Of a stretch of 64,000 nucleotides of DNA, positions 7,770-16,121 are shown piece by piece. The stretch covers positions 20,837-84,836 of the forward strand of contig NZ_NOZR01000028.1 of assembly GCF_002250655.1 (NCBI RefSeq), given 5' to 3'. Source of the DNA: Mycolicibacterium sphagni (GTDB taxonomy: Bacteria; Actinomycetota; Actinomycetes; Mycobacteriales; Mycobacteriaceae). The notes under the pieces are model-generated. The model was not told where the DNA came from. It was given only the letters and a program-made list of their open reading frames with translations, and made no database searches. The stretch's first letter is position 1. Each line of letters begins with the position of its first letter. A program made the translations under genes and the position numbers.

Positions 7770-8279
7770 CTAGGCTTCCCGTCGTCTGATTTTCCACCAG
7801 AGCACGCCTATCGCTATCACTGCCGCGGCGCCAACTAGGAACGGCCAGAGGGGGATTCCGTGGGGTTGGGCTGATGTCGATGCTGCGGACGGTCCTGGTC
7901 GGCCGGTGCCTGCGACTGTGAGGTGGAACGACCACGATCCGGAGACGACGTGCCCGTCGGCGGAGGTGACCCGATAGTTGGCGGTGTAGGTTCCGACGGG
8001 CCCTAGTGGCATCACGTCGATGTCGATAATCGCGCCCTGCACTCTCGGTTCACCGGTGGACCATAAGTTGCCGTCGGGCCCCACGACCGTCATGGCGAAG
8101 AACGTCGTCTGGAGGGTTTCATTGAACGTGGCGCTGACAACGGCGGGGCCGGTCGTCAGGGTCGCATCGGCTGGCGGATCGGTAGCCAGGCGGACAGCAT
8201 GTGCTGACGCGACGGGTGCCCCGGCGACCGCAAGAACGGTCAGCAGGATTGTCAACAGTATTGACGCCGCAGATTTCAT
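7770..8279 (-). CDS. CopC-domain copper-binding membrane-anchored protein
   Basis: 169 residues. An N-terminal signal peptide ends in ...ASAHAVRL, leaving the copper-ligand His at the mature N-terminus. A CopC beta-sandwich follows (DPPADATLTTGP, VVSATFNETL, TYTANYRVTSADGHVVSG, with the second His in ADGH), then a Pro-rich linker and a C-terminal helix (PFLVGAAAVIAIGVLWW) ending in RRR. Last gene of a three-gene copper operon; its ATG overlaps the stop of the YcnI gene by four bases. Likely handles Cu outside the membrane. Confidence 0.9.
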   Translation of the reverse strand: MKSAASILLTILLTVLAVAGAPVASAHAVRLATDPPADATLTTGPAVVSATFNETLQTTFFAMTVVGPDGNLWSTGEPRVQGAIIDIDVMPLGPVGTYTANYRVTSADGHVVSGSWSFHLTVAGTGRPGPSAASTSAQPHGIPLWPFLVGAAAVIAIGVLWWKIRRREA

Positions 8280-8944
8280 GCCCGCCGCCGCGATACGACT
8301 GCCAGCGCCACCCCGACGGCCGCGACCACCAGTGCCGCTCCGGCCAACCAGCGCGCGGTGTCATCCGATGCCGGGGCAGCCTGCGCGGCGACCGTCGGAC
8401 TCGGCTGGCCGTGGTGCTCCATCGCGTCGGGTGCAGCGGTCAACGACAGTGTGGGCACGGGGTTTTCGGGTTCGGCCCCACCGGGCGGTGTCGGCTCATC
8501 CCAGCGCACGACGGTCCCATCTGCGTAGGTCTGGGTAGCGGGGAAGCTCACGCTGTCGGCCTTGGGGAGCACGACGGACACCCGGAACAAAGCGAACTCA
8601 TCAGCCGGGATCCCAGCGCCGGGGGCAGCGGTCCAGGTGATGGATTTGACGGTACCTGCGGCGAGGTCGCGGTCGAGGCGAGCAGTCCAGCCGGGTAACT
8701 GTTCGGTGTTCACGCCAGTCAGGTTGGGAAGCACGATATTAAGTTCTGTTGTGAGCGAGCCTTTCTCGGATTCGTTGGGCACCATGAACGTCAGCACTGC
8801 GCTCTGCCCGGGTGCAGCGTGATCGGATGTGACGTGGACATGCGCCCACGCCGGTGCCGCAGCCACGACCGCAGTAATGGCTAGTGCGGTCACGATGCCG
8901 CCAATCTGGCTGATGCGGGTGTTACGGCGCTGGATGTTCGTCAT
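8276..8944 (-). CDS. YcnI-like (DUF1775) copper-binding exported protein
   Basis: About 222 residues from ATG 8944 (MTNIQRRNTRISQ). The signal sequence ends in APAWA, after which the mature protein begins HVHV, the His brace of the YcnI family. Conserved parts include MVPNESEKGSLTTELNI, LPGWTARLDRD and YADGTVVRWDEP. A low-complexity linker leads to a single C-terminal helix and RRR. YcnI proteins bind Cu(II) and are usually encoded beside CopC/CopD, as here. One base separates it from the upstream CopC-like gene. Confidence 0.88.
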   Translation of the reverse strand: MTNIQRRNTRISQIGGIVTALAITAVVAAAPAWAHVHVTSDHAAPGQSAVLTFMVPNESEKGSLTTELNIVLPNLTGVNTEQLPGWTARLDRDLAAGTVKSITWTAAPGAGIPADEFALFRVSVVLPKADSVSFPATQTYADGTVVRWDEPTPPGGAEPENPVPTLSLTAAPDAMEHHGQPSPTVAAQAAPASDDTARWLAGAALVVAAVGVALAVVSRRRA

Positions 8945-8945
8945 C

Positions 8946-9302
8946 TCAGTTGACGGTGAACATCCAGTAGCTGCGGATCGCGTCGCCGTCGGCGGCGTTG
9001 TTTTGCCAGTGGACGGAGTACACACCTGGTGGAAGTGATGGCCGCAACGGCAGGGTGTAGGCCGCGCCTGAACCGGTCAGCGGGCCCGCAGACCAGTCCT
9101 TGTTGTTCGCATCGAGCACCCATGCTTCGGCATTGGTCACCGCCTCGTTGAACGTCATCGACACACTGGTCGGGGCCGGTCCGGTGGAGCTTTCCGCCGG
9201 GGTGGTGCTGATCAGCCAGTCGTGTGCAGAAGCGATCCCCGGGTTGATCAGGGTGGTCGCGGCCAGCAGCGCGGTTGCCGCTAGGCATGGGCTGAGTTTC
9301 AT
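8946..9302 (-). CDS. Small secreted CopC-like protein
   Basis: 118 residues from ATG 9302, chosen because AAGGAG precedes it; the frame continues upstream but is not protein-like there. A signal peptide ends in GIASA, followed by HDWLISTTPAESST, then a CopC beta-sandwich (SVSMTFNEAV, YTLPLRPSLPPGVYSVHWQNNAADGDAIR, SYWMFTV). The N-terminal His is kept; the second His of ADGH is replaced (ADGD). First gene of the copper operon. Confidence 0.85.
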   Translation of the reverse strand: MKLSPCLAATALLAATTLINPGIASAHDWLISTTPAESSTGPAPTSVSMTFNEAVTNAEAWVLDANNKDWSAGPLTGSGAAYTLPLRPSLPPGVYSVHWQNNAADGDAIRSYWMFTVN

Positions 9303-9662
9303 GTGTGCTGGGTTCTCCTTCGTGGTGGGGTTTTGTGCCCCTACCGGAAACGGGTTCAGACGTGTGGTGGTTCGCTGCTTCCATGGAGCCCGACGGCTAA
9401 AAGAGTCGAGCACCATACTTAGTCGTCCGTCATAGCGGTCCAGTTCCCGCACCCTCCTACATTGATGTCGCTCTGACAGAGGCTGCCGATCTACCGCCCT
9501 CATCGGTTGCGTAGCTGTTCGGCGCCAACGTTTTCGGTGGCCGCCGTCGCTTTCCTGGCGTTGCCTAGCTCTGCTACAGCCCGTAAAAATGACATTCATT
9601 TTCAATAGCAGGCGGCCAAGATCGGCGCGTTCGGCGCGGCCAAACAGTTGCCGCGTCCTAAT
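9303..9662. other. Promoter region of the copper operon
   Basis: 360 bases without a convincing gene. The region holds the leader of the CopC/YcnI operon and, at 9584-9604, an AT-rich inverted repeat listed separately. I see no RicR-type or CsoR-type copper box. Confidence 0.4.
9584..9604. promoter_or_regulatory. Fur/Zur-like inverted repeat
   Basis: TAAAAATGA cat TCATTTTCA: nine-base arms with one mismatch around a three-base centre, very AT-rich against the background. The layout resembles Fur-family (Zur) boxes of actinobacteria. It is 282 bases upstream of the copper operon start and 59 bases past the protease gene end, so it could also be a remnant. Confidence 0.35.
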
Positions 9663-11042
9663 TCACAGGTAATCGAAAGTAGTCGTGCCGACACCAGCAG
9701 GGCTGTAGCTGAAGTACACGGGCTGCTGCGCAAACGGCTCATAGCCTGTGTTCAAAAGGTCATCGGAGGTGATCGTCGGAGTATTGGTCTGGTCAGTGGT
9801 GTAGGAATACAGCAAGGTCTGACCCTCGCCGCTATACACCGAAATGACCGTTCCTGCAGGAACATTGCCGGTTAGTGAGGACGGTACGGTTCCGTAGACG
9901 CCACCGGAATCGATGATCGCAGAAACCGGTTCGAGCTGTCCGCTGCCGATCTTCACCTGAAGTTGGGCGTTCGGCGCCCCGCTAACCGAGGCACGAGCAG
10001 ACAGCGGATTGGGGCCGAACACCAGCACACCGTCTGGCTCGTCGATGAGCACACCGTCACTGAGATTGCCTGGCAAGGCGGCGATGACGCTACTTGGCCC
10101 CGGGCCCGACGCGTTTGGCCCGATGCCCAAGACGCCGGTGGCGCCGTCGTCGGCTGAGTAACTCGCGAAGGATTGCGGGAAGGACAGCAGGGCGACGTCG
10201 ACACTGGTCGGGGCTGTGACAATTCCATTTCCGAAATTCACCGTCGTCTTGAATGTCGCATACAGGTAGGTCAGCCCACCGCTGTAGCCGCTGACCCCGA
10301 TCCCGGTGGGCAAGCCCATGCTGAATAGGTGCAGGAGGCCAATGTTGCCCAGTCCGACTACGAGTCCCTCAGAACCGGTGTCTACCAATACCGGTTCGGT
10401 CGGACCGCCGTCGATCGAGATGTCGACTAGCGGCTCCGTGTCGCTGTACACCTGCAGTGGGACAGTTGCCGAGCCCGTCGTCGACAGCGCGTTGGCCGAC
10501 ACTACTGTGGCCGAGACGGCCGGTTCGTTGGCGTTGGCGGCGGCGGGGTGGCGGGTGTCCAGGCCGAGGCCGACGATCAGGTGATTGATCACTGCGACCA
10601 CAGCCGACAGCGGGCTGGCAGCTGGGGTCGGCGGGGTGGCGGGTTTCACCAGCGCTCCAGGGCGAACTGCGGTGTTGATATGTGCGAGTGCCGAGGGCGT
10701 GGCCGCCGCGGTCACAGTTCGTGTAGGCGAAGCCGAGTTGCCCGCCGCGCTCCCATGATCTGCGGCCAGCCGCCTTGTGCCGATCGAAGCTGGCGCGGCG
10801 ACAATCGAATTGCTGTGGCTCTTGTGGTTCCCAGACGACGCAGCACTGCCGTTATCCGAAGTATCGGCGTGGGCCATTCCGCAGCCACTGGACATCGCCG
10901 CACCACAACCGAGCGCGATAGCGCTGGCCACGAGCCACGGGCCGAATTCGATGGGGCGAGGACGGCGACGATTCTGGTCTTCCCGGCTTCTGCGGCGCGC
11001 ACTCCCCATGGAGCGGGTCATGCTTTGCTGTCGTTTCGCCAT
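9663..11042 (-). CDS. Secreted PecA-like aspartic protease
   Basis: 459 residues from ATG 11042 (MAKRQQSMTRSM). A basic N-terminus is followed by a hydrophobic signal (FGPWLVASAIALGCGAAMSS) ending near AHAD, then ~110 residues of Ala/Ser/Thr/Pro-rich linker, then the catalytic domain. Both aspartates are in pepsin/retropepsin-like contexts: VLVDTGSEGLVVG (Asp about 221) and AIIDSGGVYGT (Asp about 378). This is the fold of the mycobacterial PecA/PE_PGRS35 protease domain, but here without a PE domain, so export should be by Sec. Substrate unknown. The family cleaves itself and other surface PE proteins in pathogenic species. Confidence 0.82.
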   Translation of the reverse strand: MAKRQQSMTRSMGSARRRSREDQNRRRPRPIEFGPWLVASAIALGCGAAMSSGCGMAHADTSDNGSAASSGNHKSHSNSIVAAPASIGTRRLAADHGSAAGNSASPTRTVTAAATPSALAHINTAVRPGALVKPATPPTPAASPLSAVVAVINHLIVGLGLDTRHPAAANANEPAVSATVVSANALSTTGSATVPLQVYSDTEPLVDISIDGGPTEPVLVDTGSEGLVVGLGNIGLLHLFSMGLPTGIGVSGYSGGLTYLYATFKTTVNFGNGIVTAPTSVDVALLSFPQSFASYSADDGATGVLGIGPNASGPGPSSVIAALPGNLSDGVLIDEPDGVLVFGPNPLSARASVSGAPNAQLQVKIGSGQLEPVSAIIDSGGVYGTVPSSLTGNVPAGTVISVYSGEGQTLLYSYTTDQTNTPTITSDDLLNTGYEPFAQQPVYFSYSPAGVGTTTFDYL

Positions 11043-11451
11043 ATAGCCCTCTGCGCCGTCATCACTGGTGACCACGTATATCACGGGTAGCTAGGGAGGC
11101 ATCGGAAGTTAGGGCGACCGGTTTATCTTTCGCGGTCGGGCACACACTTCGGGACCGGCGACGAGGGCATGACGATCGCCACAGCGCCGCGACAACACCT
11201 TGACTCTCGACCAGCCGACGCTCGTGGTGGTCGATGAATCTGACCAGCGCCCTGGCAGGACGCGAACCCGCGGCCTAGGGATTTGGAATTTCGGGTGCCG
11301 GCCACTTCTCAAAAAGTGCCTGTTTCGGCTGGTAGGAGATGTTTTTACTTCTGGCTGATGCGGTCCCGGACTGGCTGATTCCGGTCGATTCTTGGTCATA
11401 ATCGCCGAATAAACGGCATCGCGATCTGAGGTATTTACCGTCGGCCGATCG
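11043..11451. other. Junction between the two island segments
   Basis: No convincing gene in 409 bases. The stretch contains the tRNA-Arg 3'-end remnant at 11241-11284 and, just beyond, a small hairpin (CACTT ctcaaa AAGTG, 11303-11318). The minus-strand frame across the region reads straight through the tRNA-like sequence and is not treated as coding. Confidence 0.5.
11241..11284 (-). other. Second tRNA-Arg 3'-half remnant: candidate internal attachment site
   Basis: Matches the intact tRNA-Arg from its 3' flank (CAGCGCCC) through the T arm (GGCAGGA..CGAACC.GCG) into the variable/anticodon-arm bases (CCTAGGGATT), with about six differences in 44 bases. The T-stem can still pair. The 5' half of a tRNA is missing. 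Same orientation as the intact gene at 21541 and the remnant at 2866. Confidence 0.72.
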
Positions 11452-11730
11452 TCATTGCTTGCGGTAGGCATCGGCGCGGCTGAACACGCCCACAACCGTG
11501 ACGCGGCGGTGCTCGTCATCAATGCGGTAGATCACCCGATACGTTCCCCGGCGGGCACTGTGACGATCCTCCAGCGGTGGCCGCAGTCGCTTGCCGACCC
11601 GATGCGGGTTGTCCAGCAGCGGTCCGGTGATGAACTCGTAGGCCGCGAACGCCACCGCCTCCGGCAGGGTCTCCGTCAACTGTCGTCGGACGGTCGGGGC
11701 GACGACCAGCTCGTAACGCTGGTCGGTCAC
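11452..11730 (-). CDS. relE: RelE-family toxin (mRNA interferase)
   Basis: 92 residues, the normal RelE length. Family features: an N-terminal strand and helix (YELVVAPTVRRQLTETLP), FITGPLLDNPHRVGKRLR, and the core HSARRGTYRVIYRID with the basic residues used for ribosome-dependent mRNA cleavage, then a final strand. Closely resembles mycobacterial RelE in the GPLLxNPHRxGKxL and HSARRGxYRVxY segments. Its start overlaps the antitoxin stop by four bases, the usual antitoxin-first order. It lies just inside the second island segment, where such modules often aid retention. Confidence 0.92.
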   Translation of the reverse strand: MTDQRYELVVAPTVRRQLTETLPEAVAFAAYEFITGPLLDNPHRVGKRLRPPLEDRHSARRGTYRVIYRIDDEHRRVTVVGVFSRADAYRKQ

Positions 11731-12011
11731 TTCCCAGCTCGACGGGCCTGCATCGCCGCGGCGAGATCGCCCTCACTCACGCTCTCTCCTCGGGCCAGCT
11801 CGGCATCGGCCTCGCTCAGTGCGCGCAGCGCCGCAGAATCGGACAAGACTGCAATGGTCTCCTCGAGAGACTCCAGATCGTCGACAGCGATAAGGACCGC
11901 GGCAGGACGCCCATGGACGGTGACCGTCACCCGTTCGTGCTGCTCGCCGACCCGCGCCACCAACTCCGACAGGTGGGCTTTCGTCTCAGCCAGTGAACTG
12001 ATTTCCGCCAT
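11727..12011 (-). CDS. relB: RelB/Phd-family antitoxin
   Basis: About 94 residues from ATG 12011 (MAEISSLAETKAHLSELV). In-frame ATGs at 12017 and 12029 are possible. The Phd/YefM-like N-terminus binds DNA (HGRPAAVLIAVDDLESLEETI), and the acidic C-terminal half should wrap the toxin. An inverted repeat lies directly over these start codons, suggesting autorepression. The GAAGGAG further upstream is 20 bases from the first ATG, so initiation may be leaderless. Confidence 0.88.
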   Translation of the reverse strand: MAEISSLAETKAHLSELVARVGEQHERVTVTVHGRPAAVLIAVDDLESLEETIAVLSDSAALRALSEADAELARGESVSEGDLAAAMQARRAGK

Positions 12012-12029
12012 GGTCATAAGTATGACCAT
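12010..12029. promoter_or_regulatory. relBE operator
   Basis: ATGGTCATA ag TATGACCAT is a perfect nine-base inverted repeat with a two-base centre that covers the alternative start codons of the antitoxin. It is a good candidate for the RelB(E) autoregulatory site. Inferred from symmetry and position. Confidence 0.6.
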
Positions 12030-12125
12030 AAATCCGCATCGTGTCCACGCTCCTTCGGGGGCTCGATGGCGCGTGTGCGGACAACTGTGGGTGTGAACCG
12101 GTGCCATGGCTCGAGGCCCTTGATT

Positions 12126-12158
12126 AAGTGAAGTCAACTCTGCACGCTAACTTCACTT
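12126..12158. promoter_or_regulatory. Inverted repeat upstream of the Fic gene
   Basis: AAGTGAAGT (12126-12134) and ACTTCACTT (12150-12158) are perfect nine-base arms 15 bases apart, immediately before the Fic reading frame and after the antitoxin promoter. Probably an operator at the Fic promoter; the regulator is not known. Confidence 0.5.
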
Positions 12159-12251
12159 CGCCCCATCACCTATGAGGACGTTCGGTGGGAGCCGCAGGGC
12201 GGGCGGCGCGCGGGAGGGGCACGGCCCGGGTACGGCACCTATCACCCGTCC

Positions 12252-13319
12252 GTGCCGGCCAGCATTGCCGATCTGGTCCTGGAGCTGCCGGCGCGTGTAT
12301 TGGCCGACGCGGAGTCGGCCAGTCGTGAGATCGCACGGTTTGACGCCGAACTTGGCGGCGAGATCGCACCGTTCGCTGCGGTGTTGCTGCGGTCGGAATC
12401 GGCCGCCAGCTCGCAGATTGAAAACCTGACCGCGACGGCGCGCGCGATCGGTGAGGCTGAGTTACCCGGTGGCAAGGCCAGGCGCAACGCGGAGATGATC
12501 GTCGCCAACACCGCCGCAATGAAGGCGGCGGTCGCGCTTTCCGACACCGTAGACGCTGATGCGATCCTGGCGATGCACCGCGCAGTGATGATCAACGACC
12601 CACGTCATACGCCGGGCGCGTTCCGGACCGAGACGGTGTGGATCGGCGGTGGATCCACACCCATCGGTGCGACGTTCGTCGGCCCGCGTCATGAGTTGAT
12701 CGCTGGGGCTATTGCCGACTTGATTGCTTTCGCGCGGCGCGCCGATGTTCCCGCGCTGCCGCAGATCGCAGTTGGCCACGCGCAATTCGAGACCGTTCAC
12801 CCGTTCACAGACGGCAACGGCCGCACCGGCCGCGCTCTGGTGCAAGCCCTACTGCGCAACAAAGGCCTGACGCGTCAGGTCACGGTGCCCGTCTCAGCCG
12901 GCCTACTCGCCGACACCGATGCGTACTTCGCCGCGTTGACGAGCTATCGCGACGGCGACGCCGCGCCGATCGTCGAGAGCTTCTCCCACGCCACCATTCT
13001 GGCGATCGCCAACGGCCGACAACTGGTCGCCGACCTCCGGGAAATCCGGGAAAGCTGGAACGGTGTTATCACCGCGCGATCCGACTCCAGCGTGTGGAAG
13101 GTCGCCGACTTGTTGACCCGCCGTCCAGTCGTGAACGCCGTACTACTGGCGCAAGAACTGGGCATCGAGTCCACCAACGCTCACCGCTACCTCAACCCAC
13201 TCACCGCGGCGGGAATCCTTATCGAGACAACCAACGGGCCGCGCAACCGCGTGTGGCGATCTCCCGACGTGCTTGCCACACTTGACGCTTTCGCCGAACG
13301 CGCTGGACGGCGTGGCTGA
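12252..13319 (+). CDS. Fic-domain protein (AMP transferase), class II
   Basis: Fic enzymes transfer AMP (or other phosphate groups) to target proteins. 355 residues from GTG 12252. The catalytic loop HPFTDGNGRTGR is at residues 183-194, and the inhibitory helix motif SSQIEN ([S/T]xxxE[G/N]) at about 53-58, N-terminal to the Fic core, so self-inhibited class II. A winged-helix-like domain closes the protein (LTRRPVVNAVLLAQELGIESTNAHRYL). The frame is open and protein-like upstream to 12165 (TYEDVRWEPQGG..., typical of the N-terminus of this family) but contains no ATG, GTG or TTG before 12252. The real start is therefore uncertain. It lies between RelBE and the MoxR operon in the second island segment. 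Confidence 0.88.
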   Translation: MPASIADLVLELPARVLADAESASREIARFDAELGGEIAPFAAVLLRSESAASSQIENLTATARAIGEAELPGGKARRNAEMIVANTAAMKAAVALSDTVDADAILAMHRAVMINDPRHTPGAFRTETVWIGGGSTPIGATFVGPRHELIAGAIADLIAFARRADVPALPQIAVGHAQFETVHPFTDGNGRTGRALVQALLRNKGLTRQVTVPVSAGLLADTDAYFAALTSYRDGDAAPIVESFSHATILAIANGRQLVADLREIRESWNGVITARSDSSVWKVADLLTRRPVVNAVLLAQELGIESTNAHRYLNPLTAAGILIETTNGPRNRVWRSPDVLATLDAFAERAGRRG

Positions 13320-13417
13320 TGCGCGAGAATGCACCTCGGACATATCTGGTCGGCAGGGGGTGTCGTGGTGCTGCTTCGGGTGATGCGACGGTTGCGCTCT
13401 CAAACCTTGGCTTCGCC

Positions 13418-13909
13418 ATGAGGACATTCGTGGTGGGTGTAGTGGGGGTTTGTGGCGTGCTAGCCGCAGAGGCGGCGTCGCTATTGATGCCCGAACGTCA
13501 TGCGATGTCATGGTTTTCAGGTGTCGCCTTGGCATTGGCGCTCGTCGCCGTCCGATGGTCGCTGGGCCGTCGGCCCACTCCCGGGCCGGCAGACGGCGGG
13601 CAGGACCAGGCCGGGATGACGATCAGACGGTGGGTGGAACGGGCCGAGTCCCAGATCGCGTGGTCGGACTCCACTCGGGCGGACTGGGATCGACGGCTGC
13701 GGCCCTCCCTGGCCCGGCAATTCGAAATCGCTACCAGGCAACCACGGAGCAGAAACCCAGCAGCATTCGCGAACACAGGCCGCATCCTGTTCGGGGATGA
13801 CCTGTGGCGCTGGGTTGATCCTGACAACATTTCACGCACCGGCGCCCAGGAACGCGGGCCGGGGCGGGCGGTGTTCGTCCACATTATCGAGCGTCTGGAG
13901 CGCCTGTGA
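13418..13909 (+). CDS. Membrane protein of the MoxR operon
   Basis: 163 residues from ATG 13418. Two N-terminal hydrophobic segments (TFVVGVVGVCGVLAAEAASLL and WFSGVALALALVAVRWSLG) are followed by a charged soluble part with RRWVERAESQIAWSD and a conserved-looking end, TGRILFGDDLWRWVDPDN. Its stop overlaps the GTG of the MoxR gene by four bases, so the two are translationally coupled. Similar genes precede moxR in actinobacterial MoxR/DUF58 operons; the function is not known. Confidence 0.72.
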   Translation: MRTFVVGVVGVCGVLAAEAASLLMPERHAMSWFSGVALALALVAVRWSLGRRPTPGPADGGQDQAGMTIRRWVERAESQIAWSDSTRADWDRRLRPSLARQFEIATRQPRSRNPAAFANTGRILFGDDLWRWVDPDNISRTGAQERGPGRAVFVHIIERLERL

Positions 13910-14871
13910 CACTGCCGGTTACGACGACGGCTACCCTCTGCGAAGCGATCCTCGATGAGATCGGACGCGCCGTGGTGGGTAAGCGCGAGGCGCTGACGCA
14001 GATTCTGACCACCGTGCTCGCCCGGGGGCACGTGCTCATCGAGGACCTCCCGGGCTTGGGCAAGACGTTGATCGCCCGGTCGTTCGGCGCAACTTTGGGC
14101 TTGGACTTCACCCGTGTGCAGTTCACTCCGGACCTGCTGCCGGCCGATCTGCTCGGTTCGACCATCTACGACATGCAATCGGGGCGGTTCGAGTTCCGTC
14201 AGGGCCCCATTTTCACCAATCTGCTGCTGGCCGACGAGATCAATCGGACGCCGCCGAAGGCGCAGGCGGCATTGCTGGAGGCAATGGCCGAGCGGCAGGT
14301 CAGCATCGACCGAACCACGCATCCGCTGCCGGACCCGTTCATCGTGCTGGCGACCGAGAATCCCATCGAGTACGAAGGCACCTATCCGCTTCCGGAAGCA
14401 CAGTTGGACCGGTTCGCGATCCGCCTCGAGCTGCACTATCTGTCGAAACCGGAGGAACGGTCGATGCTGCGCCGCCGTCTCGATCGCGGCTCTGCCGAAC
14501 CCCAGCTCCGCCAAGTCGTTGACCGACATCAGCTACTGGCCATGCAGGAATCCGTGGAGCAGATCGCGGTCGACGACGATGTGCTGGATTACGTAGTGTC
14601 GCTGGCAGACGCCACCCGCCATCACCCGCAGGTCGCCGTCGGAGCGAGTCCCCGAGCCGAACTCGACCTGGTGCAACTCGCCCGGGCGCACGCACTTCTG
14701 CGCGGCCGCGAATACGTGATCCCCGAGGACGTCAAAGCACTTGCCGTGTCGGCGATGGCGCACCGCGTCATCCTGCGACCAGAGATGTGGGTGCGGCGCA
14801 TCCAGGCCGGCGACGTCCTAGCCGAACTGCTAGACCGCATGCCTACCCCGCGGGATCAGCAGACGCGATGA
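13906..14871 (+). CDS. MoxR-family AAA+ ATPase
   Basis: 321 residues, GTG start coupled to the previous gene. Walker A EDLPGLGKT, MoxR-typical RVQFTPDLLPADLLGS, Walker B LLLADEINRTPPKAQAALLEAM, sensor 1 FIVLATENP, then an Arg-finger/lid region. MoxR ATPases act as chaperones that help assemble complexes, usually together with a DUF58/vWA partner, which here is the next gene. Its stop overlaps the next ATG (ATGA). Confidence 0.92.
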   Translation: MTLPVTTTATLCEAILDEIGRAVVGKREALTQILTTVLARGHVLIEDLPGLGKTLIARSFGATLGLDFTRVQFTPDLLPADLLGSTIYDMQSGRFEFRQGPIFTNLLLADEINRTPPKAQAALLEAMAERQVSIDRTTHPLPDPFIVLATENPIEYEGTYPLPEAQLDRFAIRLELHYLSKPEERSMLRRRLDRGSAEPQLRQVVDRHQLLAMQESVEQIAVDDDVLDYVVSLADATRHHPQVAVGASPRAELDLVQLARAHALLRGREYVIPEDVKALAVSAMAHRVILRPEMWVRRIQAGDVLAELLDRMPTPRDQQTR

Positions 14872-16121
14872 CCGAAGCCCGCGAGATCACGGTCCAAGCC
14901 GCCTGGCGCGCTTCGCCATTGACTCTCGCGATAGCGACCTGCATCGCAGCGGTCTTCGCGGCAGCAGCGATCAGCGCCCACTGGCAACTGATCACGCTTG
15001 CTGCCCCGCTGCTGGGCATGCTGTGCTCGATGTACTGGCAGTCGGACAACAAGCCAGCAGCGCGCATTCACAGCTCAGCGGCCCGGCAGTACTTCTTTGA
15101 ATCCGAGCAAGCGCAGTTCACCGTGTCAATAGCGCCCGAAGCTTCTGTTGCACTATGGATTTCGGCAACCAACGGAATGGAGGTCGAGATTCTCGAATGC
15201 GCGCCGGATCGTCAGACCATCGCCGTTTCGGCGCAACGCTGGGGACGTTATGTGGTGTACGCCCACGTCGAGGTCCGCGCAGCCGGCGGGCTACTGCGCG
15301 GAACGGCGACCGTCGAAGCGGCGGACTGCTGCGTGTTTCCCATTGCACCCCCGCAAGACACCGGCCTGCCCAACGCCGAACTGCCCGATCGTCTGGGCAG
15401 TCACCTCGTCCGTCGCACCGGTCCTGGCGTCGAGTTCGCCGAAATCCGTGCCTACGTGCCCGGCGACCAACTGCGTACGGTGAATTGGCCCGTCAGCGCC
15501 CGACGCCGCACACTGCACGTGACTGACCGGCTCACTGACCGCGCCGCTGACGTGGTGGTGCTCATCGACAGCCATGCACAGCCTCTAGGCCCCGCAGCAG
15601 AAGCCACTGACCGGATGGCGCGCGGCGCAGTCCAAGTGGCTCAGACCGCATTACGCCACGGCGACCGCGCCGGCATCGTCGCCCTCGGCAACCGGCGAAT
15701 CCAATGGCTCGGTGCCGATATGGGCAAAGCTCAGTTCTACCGAATCGTGGACACCATTCTCGATGCAACGGGTGCCGGGCCCGACACCGGCATGAGCACG
15801 CTGGTTCCCCCGGGAGCGGTCCCCGCCGGCGGGATCGTCATCGCATTCTCCACGCTGCTGGAGACCGATTTCGCGCTAGCACTGATCGACCTCCGAAAGC
15901 GCGGACACACGGTCGTGGCCATCGACATGCTCGTCGGGACACCCTTCTCCGACGACCACGACCCGCTGGTCGACCGGATGTGGGCGCTGCAGCGATCATT
16001 CATGCACCGCAACATGTCCACCCTCGGCGTGGACGTTGTGCCCTGGACGCCAGAACACACCCTCGATCAAGCCATGGCGCTGGTTCCACAGCATCGACGC
16101 CCACGACGAAGGCCACGATGA
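14868..16121 (+). CDS. DUF58 protein with vWA-like domain
   Basis: 417 residues from ATG 14868, overlapping moxR by four bases. Two N-terminal helices (LTLAIATCIAAVFAAAAISA and LITLAAPLLGMLCSMYW) anchor the protein. A beta-rich middle leads to the DUF58 signature GVEFAEIRAYVPGDQLRTVNW and a vWA-like domain (ADVVVLIDSHAQPLG, DRAGIVALGN). Such proteins are the usual MoxR partners. The DxSxS metal site is only partly kept (DSHAQ). Confidence 0.88.
   Translation: MTEAREITVQAAWRASPLTLAIATCIAAVFAAAAISAHWQLITLAAPLLGMLCSMYWQSDNKPAARIHSSAARQYFFESEQAQFTVSIAPEASVALWISATNGMEVEILECAPDRQTIAVSAQRWGRYVVYAHVEVRAAGGLLRGTATVEAADCCVFPIAPPQDTGLPNAELPDRLGSHLVRRTGPGVEFAEIRAYVPGDQLRTVNWPVSARRRTLHVTDRLTDRAADVVVLIDSHAQPLGPAAEATDRMARGAVQVAQTALRHGDRAGIVALGNRRIQWLGADMGKAQFYRIVDTILDATGAGPDTGMSTLVPPGAVPAGGIVIAFSTLLETDFALALIDLRKRGHTVVAIDMLVGTPFSDDHDPLVDRMWALQRSFMHRNMSTLGVDVVPWTPEHTLDQAMALVPQHRRPRRRPR

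Noticed and set aside
11109..11522. 137-codon minus-strand frame over the island junction
   Set aside because: It reads straight through the tRNA-like remnant and into the RelE gene; no protein features.
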